Of a stretch of DNA of 64,000 nucleotides, positions 25,362 to 34,852 are shown piece by piece. The stretch covers positions 1 through 64,000 of the forward strand of contig QCKB01000006.1 of assembly GCA_003215655.1 (NCBI GenBank). Reading direction: 5' to 3'. The notes beneath the pieces are model-generated. The model was not told where the DNA came from. It saw only the letters and a list, made by a program, of their open reading frames with translations, and did no database searches. Origin of the DNA: Prochlorococcus sp. AG-409-J16. Its GTDB lineage: Bacteria; Cyanobacteriota; Cyanobacteriia; PCC-6307; Cyanobiaceae. Positions within the stretch are counted from its first letter, which is position 1. Every line of letters begins with the position of its first letter. The position numbers and the translations under genes are program-made.

Positions 25362-26858
25362 ATGTCCTTACGGCTATATAACACTCTGAACAGACGCACG
25401 GAAACTTTCCGCCCATTAATTCCAGGCCAAGTAAGTATTTATTGCTGTGGAGTGACGGTATATGACCTTTGCCATCTTGGGCATGCAAGGAGCTACATCG
25501 CTTGGGACGTTCTTCGCAGATATCTGATATGGCTTGGATATCAAGTTACCTTCGTCCAAAATTTCACTGATATTGACGACAAGATTCTCAACCGGGCTTC
25601 CAAAGAAGGCTGCACAATGAATGAAGTAAGTGAACGAAATATTCTTTTATTCCATAAAGACATGGACGAACTGCAAATAATGCGCCCCGACAAGATGCCC
25701 CGTGCTACAAGTTGTCTGAATCAAATACGTTCACTAATAGAAGAGCTAGAACAAAAGGGTGCTGCATACTCTATTGAAGGAGATGTTTATTTCTCAGTAA
25801 AAGCTAAGAAAGATTATGGGAAATTAAGCGGGCGTGATCTGAATGATCAAATTGAAAATGCAGATGGTCGAGTTAGAGAAGAAGAGGGCCTAAGAAAAAC
25901 AAACCCTTTTGATTTTGCTCTTTGGAAAAGCGCCAAACAAGGGGAAACTAGCTTTCCCTCTCAATGGGGCCAAGGACGACCAGGTTGGCATATTGAATGT
26001 TCAGCAATGGTTCGCCAAGAGTTAGGAGAAACAATTGACATTCACCTCGGTGGAGCAGACCTTGTATTTCCGCATCATGAAAATGAAATAGCCCAGTCAG
26101 AGACTGTCACTGGAAAGCCTTTAGCTAATTACTGGCTCCATAACGGAATGGTAAATGTAAAAGGTCAAAAAATGAGTAAATCATTAGGCAACTTCACAAC
26201 AATTAGAGCCTTGCTTGACAGTGGCATAACGCCAATGACTCTAAGGTTTTTTATTCTACAAGCACACTACAGGAAGCCTCTTGACTTTACAGAAGATGCT
26301 CTTAAATCTGCAGCCAATGGATGGAAAGGACTTAACACAGCGTTAAGTATTGGCATCACTTATAGTGATCACTTAAAATGGCCAAAAGAAGAAATAACAG
26401 CACTAAATTCACATAAAAACTCAGAAATTAGTGAACAAAAAGAAATATCTTTATTAAGGGATAGATTTACAAACGCAATGAATGACGACTTAAATTCTTC
26501 TCTTGCATTAGCAGTTCTTTTTGATATTGCCAGACCACTACGTTCATTGGCAAATTCCCTAGAAAGAGATAAAAATGCTATAGGAGGGAAAAATAATCTA
26601 GCCTACTTTCACCATTGGAAACTCCTAGTGGAACTGGCTAATACACTTGGTTTGAAATCAGAATTAGAAACAAATAATTCTTTCAATAAATATGATGATG
26701 AAACAAAAGAACAAATTACCTATGCAATCGAAACACGAAGAGAAGCCAAGTCAAGACGAGATTTTGCTACAGCAGACAAGATTCGAAATGAGCTTAAAGA
26801 GATGGGAGTTGAATTAATTGACAAACCCAATGGAAAAACAGATTGGATAAAAACATAA
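25362..26858 (+). CDS. cysS: Cysteinyl-tRNA synthetase
   Basis: 498 residues from ATG 25362 ([16 protein letters not shown]). A longer frame from 25269 would overlap polA and adds nothing conserved. The class I signatures are [18 protein letters not shown] (HIGH-like, about 35-52) and [12 protein letters not shown] (KMSKS, about 266-277). The zinc-binding cysteines and histidines appear in [15 protein letters not shown] and WHIECSAM with [15 protein letters not shown]. It charges tRNA-Cys. Probably in one transcript with polA. Confidence 0.97.
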   Translation: MSLRLYNTLNRRTETFRPLIPGQVSIYCCGVTVYDLCHLGHARSYIAWDVLRRYLIWLGYQVTFVQNFTDIDDKILNRASKEGCTMNEVSERNILLFHKDMDELQIMRPDKMPRATSCLNQIRSLIEELEQKGAAYSIEGDVYFSVKAKKDYGKLSGRDLNDQIENADGRVREEEGLRKTNPFDFALWKSAKQGETSFPSQWGQGRPGWHIECSAMVRQELGETIDIHLGGADLVFPHHENEIAQSETVTGKPLANYWLHNGMVNVKGQKMSKSLGNFTTIRALLDSGITPMTLRFFILQAHYRKPLDFTEDALKSAANGWKGLNTALSIGITYSDHLKWPKEEITALNSHKNSEISEQKEISLLRDRFTNAMNDDLNSSLALAVLFDIARPLRSLANSLERDKNAIGGKNNLAYFHHWKLLVELANTLGLKSELETNNSFNKYDDETKEQITYAIETRREAKSRRDFATADKIRNELKEMGVELIDKPNGKTDWIKT

Positions 26859-26888
26859 ATGAAAAATATCTTTAGCTCAGTATTTATC

Positions 26889-28217
26889 TCAAGTCCATTT
26901 ATGAATCAAGTCAACAAAGCTAACTATTAGTCCAAATGCTATTACAGGTGGAGATATCCAACGAAGCATAAACTTAAGGCAGCTTCTAATCCCAATAGAA
27001 GTTCCACATAAAGCAAGATCCTCATCAAATTTTCTAGGAACAACCCAACCAAGCAAAACAGACAAAAGAAAGCCTCCGAAGATCAAAAGAAGTCCTCCAA
27101 AAATCGCATCCATCATTCCCAATACCTCAAGATCAAACGCAGCAGGCAGGCCAACTACAAATATCACCCCTACAGAAGTCCAAACCGCCAAACCCCTTCT
27201 CCATCCAAGGCGGTCAATCAATGATGAGACAGGCACCTCAAGAAGAGATATTGAAGATGTAATTGCTGCTATATATGCCAATGCAAAAAAGACAACTGCC
27301 ACTACCCGACCACTAAGGCCTAAAGAAGACAATCCTGTAGGCAAAGAGATAAAAAGAGTCCCAACAGTGGATGAACTGACTAAATCTTTTAGCCCAAAAC
27401 TCATTACGACAGGAAAGGTGACCATCCCAGCTAAAAGGCCTACAGCAGTATCCATTCCCGCTACAGCAACTGCCTCTTTCGGTAATCGGTTGCGCCGATC
27501 TAAATAAGCCGAATAAGCCAAAATACAACCTATTCCTGTTCCAATAGAGAAAAATGCCTGTGTAAAGGCATTACGAACAGTAGTTGGATTCAAAAGTTGA
27601 TGAATATCCCATCGCAGAAGAAAAGTTCTATACCCTTCAAAGGCGCCTGTAAGTGTTGATGCCCAACAGGCTAAAACAATTAACAAGGTAAAAAGTAAAG
27701 GCATACACCAACGAGTCAGCTTCTCAATACCTCCTCCAATACCAGCTGCAACAACAAATCCTGTCAAAACGAGGCTAATCATTTGCCCAAGCAAAACACT
27801 ATTTCCTCCACTAACTGCCCCAAAAAAGGCTTCTGCTTCATTCATGTCCGCTGGTAAACCAACCAACAATGAGTGCAGAAGCGTGTGCCCAGTCCACCCC
27901 ATCAAAACCGCGTAGAAGGCAAGAATCCCGCATGAGGCCAAAACAAAAAGCCAACCCATTGGCTGCCATCTATCTCCCGCAATATTTCGTGGAGCAAGAA
28001 ATGGACTATTCCCTGTACTTCTACCTAAAACCATTTCTGCAACCAATACAGGCAAACAAACCAAAAGGACTATTACTACGTAAAGAAACAAAAAGGCAGC
28101 CCCACCTCCCTGAGAGGCCCTATAGGCAAAACCCCAAAGATTTCCAAGACCTACTGCGCTGCCTGCAGCTGCAAGCACAAAACCAGTTCCAGAGTGCCAA
28201 CGTTCTCTAACTGCCAT
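26889..28217 (-). CDS. Sodium-dependent transporter, NSS (SLC6) family
   Basis: 442 residues, about eleven membrane segments. The N-terminal GTGFVLAAAGSAVGLGNLWG is the unwound helix 1 motif that forms the sodium and substrate sites in LeuT-like transporters, and FFSIGTGIGCILAYSAYL matches helix 6. Members import amino acids or related compounds with sodium. The substrate cannot be told. Eleven rather than twelve helices is common in bacterial members. It is divergent from dxr, with about 95 bases between. Confidence 0.93.
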   Translation of the reverse strand: MAVRERWHSGTGFVLAAAGSAVGLGNLWGFAYRASQGGGAAFLFLYVVIVLLVCLPVLVAEMVLGRSTGNSPFLAPRNIAGDRWQPMGWLFVLASCGILAFYAVLMGWTGHTLLHSLLVGLPADMNEAEAFFGAVSGGNSVLLGQMISLVLTGFVVAAGIGGGIEKLTRWCMPLLFTLLIVLACWASTLTGAFEGYRTFLLRWDIHQLLNPTTVRNAFTQAFFSIGTGIGCILAYSAYLDRRNRLPKEAVAVAGMDTAVGLLAGMVTFPVVMSFGLKDLVSSSTVGTLFISLPTGLSSLGLSGRVVAVVFFALAYIAAITSSISLLEVPVSSLIDRLGWRRGLAVWTSVGVIFVVGLPAAFDLEVLGMMDAIFGGLLLIFGGFLLSVLLGWVVPRKFDEDLALCGTSIGIRSCLKFMLRWISPPVIAFGLIVSFVDLIHKWT

Positions 28218-28311
28218 GGCTTGACCTCGCCTTAAAGGAGAATTAATTAAAAATTAGACCTTTAAAGATTAATCCCTGAAATGGGAGACTGGGCTTACTT
28301 GCCTGAACACT

Positions 28312-29547
28312 TTGAAAGCTATCAGCGTGCTGGGCTCAACCGGATCAATCGGTACGCAGACCCTTCAAATCGCAGAAGAGTTTCCAGAGCAATTCAGAGT
28401 AGTTGCTCTAACTGCAGGCAGCAATCTCAATGTGCTGGTTGAGCAAATTCAAAAACATAATCCTGAAGTCGTTGCCATTGCAGACAAAGCCTTAATCCCT
28501 GAATTAAAAGATCGCTTAAGAGCCCTATCGACAGATCAATCTATAAATGTCTCCCCTGAAATTCTTGGGGGCCCTGAAGGACTTAATACAGCAGCGTCAT
28601 GGGACCATGCTGATCTTGTTGTTACAGGCATCGTCGGTTGCGCTGGTCTACTACCGACACTTTCAGCCATCAGAGCAGGCAAAGATCTCGCACTTGCAAA
28701 CAAAGAAACTCTTATTGCAGCAGGACCAGTTGTTCTTCCAGAACTTAAGCGGAGTGGCAGCCGTCTACTTCCTGCAGATTCTGAACATTCAGCCATTTTC
28801 CAATGCCTCCAAGGGACTCCCTGGGCTGAGAATGCCCGTCTTTCGACAGGGATCCCAAACCCAGGCCTTCGTCGCATCCAGCTAACAGCCTCTGGTGGAG
28901 CCTTTAGAGATTGGTCAGCAGAAGAAATGGAAACCGCAACTATTGAAAAAGCCACTAGTCATCCCAACTGGAGCATGGGGCAAAAAATAACAGTAGATTC
29001 CGCCACGCTTATGAATAAGGGACTTGAAGTAATAGAGGCTCACTACCTTTTCGGCGTGGACTATGAGCACATAGAAATAATTATCCATCCACAAAGCATT
29101 ATTCATTCAATGGTTGAGCTAGCAGATTCATCTGTGTTGGCTCAACTTGGATGGCCAGACATGAAACTTCCAATTCTTTATTGCATGAGTTGGCCTTCAA
29201 GACTAGAAACTCCTTGGCGAAGGCTCAAACTCACAGAAATTGGACAAATAAGCTTTCGCGAACCTGAGAATTCAAAATACCCTTGCATGGGGCTTGCTTA
29301 TGCAGCTGGTCGAACGGGGGGCACAATGCCTGCAGTATTAAATGCAGCAAACGAAGAAGCTGTTGCTCAATTTCTAAAGAAAAAAATTCACTTTTTAGAC
29401 ATTCCTGTAGTAATAGAGAAAGTTTGTGAAAACCATAAAAAGGACCTAACTCAAACTCCTAATCTCGATGAAGTTCTTGCTGTTGATAGTTGGGCAAGAA
29501 ATGCTGTTATTGAGCAAGTCAAAATAGGAATGCGTCGTATTCCATAA
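28312..29547 (+). CDS. dxr: 1-deoxy-D-xylulose 5-phosphate reductoisomerase
   Basis: 411 residues from a TTG start at 28312. The NADPH-binding [20 protein letters not shown] is at the N-terminus. Metal-site residues lie in [15 protein letters not shown] and [16 protein letters not shown], and the substrate lysine/asparagine lie in ALANKETLI. This is the second step of the MEP isoprenoid pathway, feeding carotenoids, chlorophyll phytyl and quinones. The small ferredoxin-like gene follows 15 bases later, perhaps co-transcribed. Confidence 0.97.
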   Translation: MKAISVLGSTGSIGTQTLQIAEEFPEQFRVVALTAGSNLNVLVEQIQKHNPEVVAIADKALIPELKDRLRALSTDQSINVSPEILGGPEGLNTAASWDHADLVVTGIVGCAGLLPTLSAIRAGKDLALANKETLIAAGPVVLPELKRSGSRLLPADSEHSAIFQCLQGTPWAENARLSTGIPNPGLRRIQLTASGGAFRDWSAEEMETATIEKATSHPNWSMGQKITVDSATLMNKGLEVIEAHYLFGVDYEHIEIIIHPQSIIHSMVELADSSVLAQLGWPDMKLPILYCMSWPSRLETPWRRLKLTEIGQISFREPENSKYPCMGLAYAAGRTGGTMPAVLNAANEEAVAQFLKKKIHFLDIPVVIEKVCENHKKDLTQTPNLDEVLAVDSWARNAVIEQVKIGMRRIP

Positions 29548-29561
29548 GCTAAAAATACTTT

Positions 29562-29927
29562 ATGAATATTCTTATAAACCATCACATCCTTTTATGCGCC
29601 ACTCCAACTAATGCTTCATGCTGCGACTTATCAATTGGTTCAGAATGTTGGAAGCATTTAAAACATCTTTTACGTAAATTTGATCTTGAAAATCCACAAA
29701 GACCTAAAGGTATTGTACTAAGGAGCAAAGTTGACTGCCTCCGAATTTGTAACAACGGTCCCATAATGTTGATTTGGCCAGATGGAACTTGGTATGGAAA
29801 TATTACACCCGAGAAGATAGACGAAATTATAGTTAAACATATTATTAATGGTAATGCCATAGAAGACTGGATTATTAAAAAAACTCCATTTTCATCTACA
29901 TCTAACTATGTAGAATCAATATCCTAA
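29562..29927 (+). CDS. Thioredoxin-like [2Fe-2S] ferredoxin domain protein
   Basis: 121 residues. Cysteines at about 12, 20, 21 and 29 in the first part and the pair DCLRICNNGPIM (about 58-69, C-x3-C) match the Shethna-type thioredoxin-like ferredoxin fold, which is dimeric and binds a 2Fe-2S cluster. LIWPDGTWYGNITPEKIDEI is the usual ending. The last 12 bases overlap the end of the convergent hydrolase gene. Its partner enzyme is unknown. Position after dxr may be relevant since MEP-pathway enzymes downstream need ferredoxin, but that is inference. Confidence 0.8.
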   Translation: MNILINHHILLCATPTNASCCDLSIGSECWKHLKHLLRKFDLENPQRPKGIVLRSKVDCLRICNNGPIMLIWPDGTWYGNITPEKIDEIIVKHIINGNAIEDWIIKKTPFSSTSNYVESIS

Positions 29928-31031
29928 ATAATTAAACCACTTGACAACTAATTGATCCCCCCAACAACCATCTACTCCATGAAAACCATTATGGCCTCCT
30001 TTTTTTGTTAACAATACTTTGACCTTTGATTCACTATATTTTGCGAGTTTTAAAGATAGTTTTCTGGCACCATCTACAGGAACCCAAGGATCATCTAAAG
30101 ACTGTAAGATTAAAGTTGGAGGCATTAAACTATGATTTTCAGATAAATGAACTAATGGAGAAGCTCTTTCATAATAACTATCTACACTTTCGTAACCCCA
30201 ACGAGGTGCCGTTATTGTCGAATCAAACTCTCGAATTGTTTTAGGAGGCCCATTGCCTTTATAGGTGTTTACTAGAGATTGTTTTTCTGCTGGAGAGATT
30301 CCAAATGGATCAGACAATGTTTGCCTAATTAACCTCTTCAAAAGCCAACGTTGATATATAGAGTTCCGAGCCCTTTCAATAGAAAGACTCGACTCTAATA
30401 AGTCTAGAGGACTACTTGTACAAACCAATCCATCCAATAAATTTTTACCTCTATCATTTTGATTGCATTTCTCCAGGCAAGCATTTAGCAAAATAGTGCC
30501 GCCTAGAGAGATTCCGACTCCAAGCAAAGGTACAGAAGATTTAGGAATAAAAGTATTCATTTCTAAAGACCTACATAAATCCCTAGCTATCACAAAGACT
30601 TGTTTTAGATCGCTATTGCACTGCGCTGCATAAGTCCCACCTGCAAGATGCCTTCCTGGGTCTGCACCACGAAGATTTAATCGCAAAACTGCAAAACCTG
30701 AACTCTGAAGAAGTATCGCCATACGTCGTAAACCAGCTCTTTTACTTGATCCACCTAAACCATGAATCATTAAGACTAATCCCCGGATACTTTCCTTTTC
30801 AGGTGGCAAATCTAATAAGGCTAATAAATAACCACTCCCAAGAGAGCCACCAGGTAATTCCTCAACAGGAATTCGAATAGATTTAGCTGTTTCTACAGGT
30901 AATTCCTCAGCCCTAAATGTATCTCTAAGAGTCTGTAAATCGCCCCCTATCCAGGGTAAACGCTGTCGAAAATAATTTAATCCAATATCATTTAGGAATT
31001 CATAATTGAATTCATCCTTTCTTCCCAACAC
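29916..31031 (-). CDS. YheT-type alpha/beta hydrolase
   Basis: 371 residues of the COG0429 (YheT) group. It has the oxyanion motif LMIHGLGGSSKRAGLRRM, LNLRGADPGRHLAGGTY, the nucleophile elbow LLGVGISLGGTILLNACL (GISLGG), and late aspartate and histidine in LQSLDDPWVP and KKGGHNGFHG. Function in cyanobacteria is unknown, and the substrate may be an ester or lipid. Its start overlaps the pntB stop by 20 bases, so it is probably translated from the pnt transcript. Confidence 0.88.
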   Translation of the reverse strand: MLGRKDEFNYEFLNDIGLNYFRQRLPWIGGDLQTLRDTFRAEELPVETAKSIRIPVEELPGGSLGSGYLLALLDLPPEKESIRGLVLMIHGLGGSSKRAGLRRMAILLQSSGFAVLRLNLRGADPGRHLAGGTYAAQCNSDLKQVFVIARDLCRSLEMNTFIPKSSVPLLGVGISLGGTILLNACLEKCNQNDRGKNLLDGLVCTSSPLDLLESSLSIERARNSIYQRWLLKRLIRQTLSDPFGISPAEKQSLVNTYKGNGPPKTIREFDSTITAPRWGYESVDSYYERASPLVHLSENHSLMPPTLILQSLDDPWVPVDGARKLSLKLAKYSESKVKVLLTKKGGHNGFHGVDGCWGDQLVVKWFNYLGY

Positions 31032-32445
31032 CCAACTCCTTTAATTCAACAAGTAGATCTCCGAGTACTTTCTTAGCATCACCAAAGACCATAGAAGTAT
31101 TTGTCATTTCAAACAAATCATTTTTAATTCCTGAATACCCCGCACTCATTCCTCTTTTGACAACAAATACAGTTTGAGCTTCTTGGACATCAAGTACTGG
31201 CATTCCATAAAGAGGAGAAGAAGAATCATTCTTTGCTTGCGGGTTTACTACATCATTAGCGCCGAGAACCAAAACAACATCAACAGCTGGAAACTCCGGG
31301 TTAATTACATCCATCTCAAGCAATTGTTCATAAGGAACGTCTGCTTCTGCAAGTAGGACATTCATATGACCTGGCATCCGACCTGCAACAGGGTGAATGG
31401 CATAACAAACTTTAATTCCGCTTGTTTCTAATGCTCTTGTGACTTCTCTAAGAGTGTGCTGAGCCTGAGCAACTGCCAACCCATATCCAGGTACTACGAC
31501 TACACGTTCGGCAGCCTCAAGGGTCAAAGCACATTCCTCAACTGAGCATGAAGTGATATTTATATATTCCCCTCCACTATCAGCAACTGAACCAGCTCCA
31601 AGTGCACCTCCAAACAAAACCGAAGTTAAAGACCTGTTCATCCCATTGCACATAACTTGGGTAAGTATTAATCCCGCCGCACCAACCATTGCTCCAGCGA
31701 CGATTAAAAGCTGACTTCCCACAACGAATCCAGCTGCAGCCGCGGCAACACCCGAATAGCTATTTAGGAGTGAGATAACTACTGGCATATCGGCTCCACC
31801 TATAGCCAATGTGACTCCTATACCTAGAAGACTGGAGCTAATAACTAATAGCCAAAGGCCAGCTTCTCCCCCTCTAATAAGTTCAATTGCTGCTACCAAA
31901 GAAAGCGCAGCAAAAGCAATATTGAAAACATGACGCAACTTATTCTGCATCCAAGTAGGAGTAGAGAGCCAACCCTGCAGCTTTGCCATTGCAACAAGAG
32001 AGCCACTAAAAGTTATTGCTCCTACGAATATCGAAACGACTATCGAAAGGATCCCAATTAGATCATTATTTAAACCACCAAAGCCATCATTTATCGGGAA
32101 AAGGGCTACTCCAATTGCTACAAGTAATGAGGACATGCCTCCGCAGCCATTAAACAAAGCAACTGTCTCTGGCATGGCCGTCATTGGAACACGCTGGGCG
32201 GTAATCATTCCAAGTGAGCCGCCTAAAACTGTGCCAAAAATGATCCAAGTCCAAGCAGTAATAGGAATACCTTTGTCACCAAGAGAATTAACGAGAACGC
32301 CAACCACTGAAAGTGCCATAGCTACTGCCGCAAGACGGTTTGCATATCTCGCAGAGCGAACTTTTGAAAGACCTTTTATTCCTAAAGCAAGTAGAAGTAC
32401 TGCTAATAGATCAATTAAATATTTGATCAGAGAAGAAATAGTCAT
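31012..32445 (-). CDS. pntB: Proton-translocating transhydrogenase, beta subunit
   Basis: 477 residues. The first about 270 hold nine membrane helices. The C-terminal NADP(H)-binding domain dIII begins near 300 with VVVPGYGLAVAQAQHTLREV and includes MPGHMNVLLAEADVPYEQLL and VLVLGANDVVNPQAKND. It couples hydride transfer from NADH to NADP with proton movement across the membrane. Third gene of the pntA1-pntA2-pntB operon. Confidence 0.97.
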   Translation of the reverse strand: MTISSLIKYLIDLLAVLLLALGIKGLSKVRSARYANRLAAVAMALSVVGVLVNSLGDKGIPITAWTWIIFGTVLGGSLGMITAQRVPMTAMPETVALFNGCGGMSSLLVAIGVALFPINDGFGGLNNDLIGILSIVVSIFVGAITFSGSLVAMAKLQGWLSTPTWMQNKLRHVFNIAFAALSLVAAIELIRGGEAGLWLLVISSSLLGIGVTLAIGGADMPVVISLLNSYSGVAAAAAGFVVGSQLLIVAGAMVGAAGLILTQVMCNGMNRSLTSVLFGGALGAGSVADSGGEYINITSCSVEECALTLEAAERVVVVPGYGLAVAQAQHTLREVTRALETSGIKVCYAIHPVAGRMPGHMNVLLAEADVPYEQLLEMDVINPEFPAVDVVLVLGANDVVNPQAKNDSSSPLYGMPVLDVQEAQTVFVVKRGMSAGYSGIKNDLFEMTNTSMVFGDAKKVLGDLLVELKELGVGKKG

Positions 32446-32750
32446 TATCGATTCTCCTTATTTCGAGAAGGCTTTCGACTAAACATTGCAAGCATTCGAT
32501 CGGTAACGAGGAATCCCCCAATAACATTAAAGAGGGCAAATCCCAATGAAATTGAGGCCATGATGAGAAGAGTTGTGTTACTGCCAGCTTTGATAATCAA
32601 AGTCAAAGCTGCCAACATCGTTATTCCAGAAATCGCATTAGCTCCACTCATTAGAGGGGTATGCAAAGTTGGGGGAACCTTGCCAATTAGTTCGAGCCCA
32701 AGCAAGCTTCCAAGAAGAAGAACCCATAGTGCTTCGCTTAAAAAGTTCAT
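32445..32750 (-). CDS. pntA2: Transhydrogenase alpha subunit, membrane part
   Basis: 101 residues with three hydrophobic helices (WVLLLGSLLGLELIGKVPP, AISGITMLAALTLIIKAG, GFALFNVIGGFLVTDRML). In split transhydrogenases this part is separate from the NAD-binding domain. It ends MLAMFSRKPSRNKENR. It shares a base with the pntB start and overlaps the pntA1 stop by four bases (ATGA-type), so the three are coupled. Confidence 0.95.
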   Translation of the reverse strand: MNFLSEALWVLLLGSLLGLELIGKVPPTLHTPLMSGANAISGITMLAALTLIIKAGSNTTLLIMASISLGFALFNVIGGFLVTDRMLAMFSRKPSRNKENR

Positions 32751-33892
32751 CTATCAACTCCTCCTGGAGTAAGGACATTTGGATAACGAATAGAACCTTC
32801 ATGACTAATAAGACAACCTGAAATCAAATCATCCTCAATGTCTAAGCAAATTCGACCTTCATTAATCAATGGCTGCATAAGAGCAAATAGATTTCGAGCA
32901 TAAAGAGAACTTGCATGGTTTGGAATACTGCATGGAAGATCTTCAGCTCCTATAAGCTTCACATTATTCCTATTAACTATTTGAGCTGGTTTAGTACCTG
33001 AACAATTTCCACCCTGAGCAACTGCAAGATCGACCACTACTGCTCCAGGCCTCATTCGATCAAGCATCTCGTCAGTAATCAAACGTGGTGCCTTCTTGCC
33101 AGGGACCTGAGCTGTACATATAGCCACATCAGCTTCAGACAATTGATCTGAAAGCTTCTGTCGCTGAGCGGCAAGGAAAGCCTCTGAGACTTGTTTGGCA
33201 TAACCACCCTCCTCAGCAGGCTCCTCATCAAGATCAGGGAGGTCAATAAATCGTCCCCCAAGTGACTCAACCTGTTCCTTAACATCTGGGCGAATATCAC
33301 TTACATAAACAACAGCCCCAAGCCTTCTTGCCGTTGCAACTGCCTGCAACCCTGCAACACCTGCACCTAATACAACAACCTTTGCTGGCTGAACAGTCCC
33401 CGCAGCAGTCATAAGCATCGGGAAATACCTATCCAATGCGCCTGCCGCTATTAGAACAGCTTTATAACCAGCAATATTCGCTTGTGAAGAAAGCGCATCT
33501 GCTGACTGTGCTCGACTGATACGTGGAAGTAATTCAAGTGCTATTGCCGAAATCTTCCCATCTTCCAAAGCTGAGGCCAGAACAGAGTTCGAATAAGGCG
33601 CCAATAAACCAACTACAAGAGCCCCAGAGCTTAATTTCCCTAAAAGAGTTTTTTCAGGAGCCTGGACACAAAGCAATACCTCTGTTTGTTTCCATACCCC
33701 CGAATCACCTGGAGTAACAAGATCCGCTCCTACTAACGCAAATGAATCATCAGAGAAGCCTGCTGTGGTTCCTGCTCCTTTCTCAACGGCGACCTTGCAA
33801 CCAAGAGAAATAAACTTCTTTACCGTTTCAGGAGTAGCAGAAACACGCGTTTCGCCTGGAACTGATTCAAATGGAATTAAAAGTCTAGGCAA
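32747..33892 (-). CDS. pntA1: Transhydrogenase alpha subunit, NAD(H)-binding part
   Basis: 381 residues. Alanine dehydrogenase-like domain with PFESVPGETRVSATPETVKK at the N-terminus, the NAD-binding VVVLGAGVAGLQAVATARRL near 172-191, and the mobile loop area before RLITDEMLDRMRPGAVVVDL. It lacks membrane helices, being the soluble dI domain. First gene of the operon. Divergent from the 34016 gene. Confidence 0.97.
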   Translation of the reverse strand: MPRLLIPFESVPGETRVSATPETVKKFISLGCKVAVEKGAGTTAGFSDDSFALVGADLVTPGDSGVWKQTEVLLCVQAPEKTLLGKLSSGALVVGLLAPYSNSVLASALEDGKISAIALELLPRISRAQSADALSSQANIAGYKAVLIAAGALDRYFPMLMTAAGTVQPAKVVVLGAGVAGLQAVATARRLGAVVYVSDIRPDVKEQVESLGGRFIDLPDLDEEPAEEGGYAKQVSEAFLAAQRQKLSDQLSEADVAICTAQVPGKKAPRLITDEMLDRMRPGAVVVDLAVAQGGNCSGTKPAQIVNRNNVKLIGAEDLPCSIPNHASSLYARNLFALMQPLINEGRICLDIEDDLISGCLISHEGSIRYPNVLTPGGVDR

Positions 33893-34015
33893 GAAAAGAA
33901 AACTTCGTCCATGGCGAGATTAATGGGTCAACGTTCATTTTCCGAGACCTTTTCAGAAAAAAAGGTTTTCAAAACCTATCTTTTAGCTAATAAAGAAGTA
34001 CTGATTCTTTTTTTA

Positions 34016-34594
34016 ATGGGCCTAACCGCTATCGAATGTCCTGACGGGATTTGCCACAGCCATCACGGAGGGCATGCTGTTGATCGAACAACTATGCAAC
34101 AAAAGCTAAAAGGGCATGGGAGAGAGTGGTGCGAGAGGCTAGCTGAAAGGATCTACGAAATGTCTGTAGATACCTTTTCCCAAACTGTCATGCCAAGTCT
34201 CCATTCCTCAGGCTGGCAGAGACGACATTTAGATTGGGAATTCAAGCTCAAAGAAAATGGTTCTGAGCCTGACGAGGCCTTAGTCGAGGGGATAATCAAT
34301 GCGACAGAAAGCTTTCTTCGCAGCAGCGAGGTACATAGGCTTTTTATTCAAGAACTAGTTCAGGGAACTTTTGCTGAAGCGACTGAAAATACGCTCCAAG
34401 CAAAAGCTGTTAGAAAAATCATCGAAAAAGAGCTCCTTGAAATGCTAAAAAGCCAAAAAGAAGATCTACTTAATCGAATTGCAGAAGAGCTTGCAAGTGA
34501 AACTAATGGAAACTTCGAAACAGCAAAAAGAGCTGCAAATGATGGACTAATAGAAATCGAACGACTTCTTCTAAATCACACAGAGGCAATCTAA
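34016..34594 (+). CDS. Conserved cyanobacterial protein of unknown function
   Basis: 192 residues from ATG 34016 (MGLTAIECPDGICHSHHGGH). A frame from ATG 33911 adds 35 residues that do not look conserved. The Cys/His-rich start ECPDGICHSHHGGHAVDRTT could bind a metal. The rest is helical (REWCERLAERIYEMSVDTFS, ATESFLRSSEVHRLFIQELV) with an amphipathic C-terminus. I do not know a function. No neighbour is co-oriented within 250 bases. Confidence 0.65.
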   Translation: MGLTAIECPDGICHSHHGGHAVDRTTMQQKLKGHGREWCERLAERIYEMSVDTFSQTVMPSLHSSGWQRRHLDWEFKLKENGSEPDEALVEGIINATESFLRSSEVHRLFIQELVQGTFAEATENTLQAKAVRKIIEKELLEMLKSQKEDLLNRIAEELASETNGNFETAKRAANDGLIEIERLLLNHTEAI

Positions 34595-34844
34595 ATAAAT
34601 ATCTAATAAGACGTTAAATTGATACAATTTTAATATTAATTTAAGGCGCCCAGCCTAGGATATGCCAATATTCTGATCATTTTTCTAATAAGGCGATCAA
34701 TTGGAATTTACATTACATAAAGTAAATCGGGGAATACCACCCTATTTACTCTATAAGGATGCAATTTCTCATAGGAAAAGGTAAAAAGGCCTAACTCCGT
34801 TTTTATAGCCATCTCAAATTATTCATTTAACTTTTCCACAAGTC
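34595..34844. other. Intergenic stretch before the helicase
   Basis: About 250 bases, AT-rich. It contains no reading frame I trust and no T-tailed hairpin. It should carry the helicase promoter. Confidence 0.35.
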
Positions 34845-34852
34845 ATGCTGGG

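Noticed and set aside
28536-28955. 139-codon minus-strand frame inside dxr
   Set aside because: Antisense to a strongly conserved gene. Serine/arginine-rich composition is typical of a shadow.
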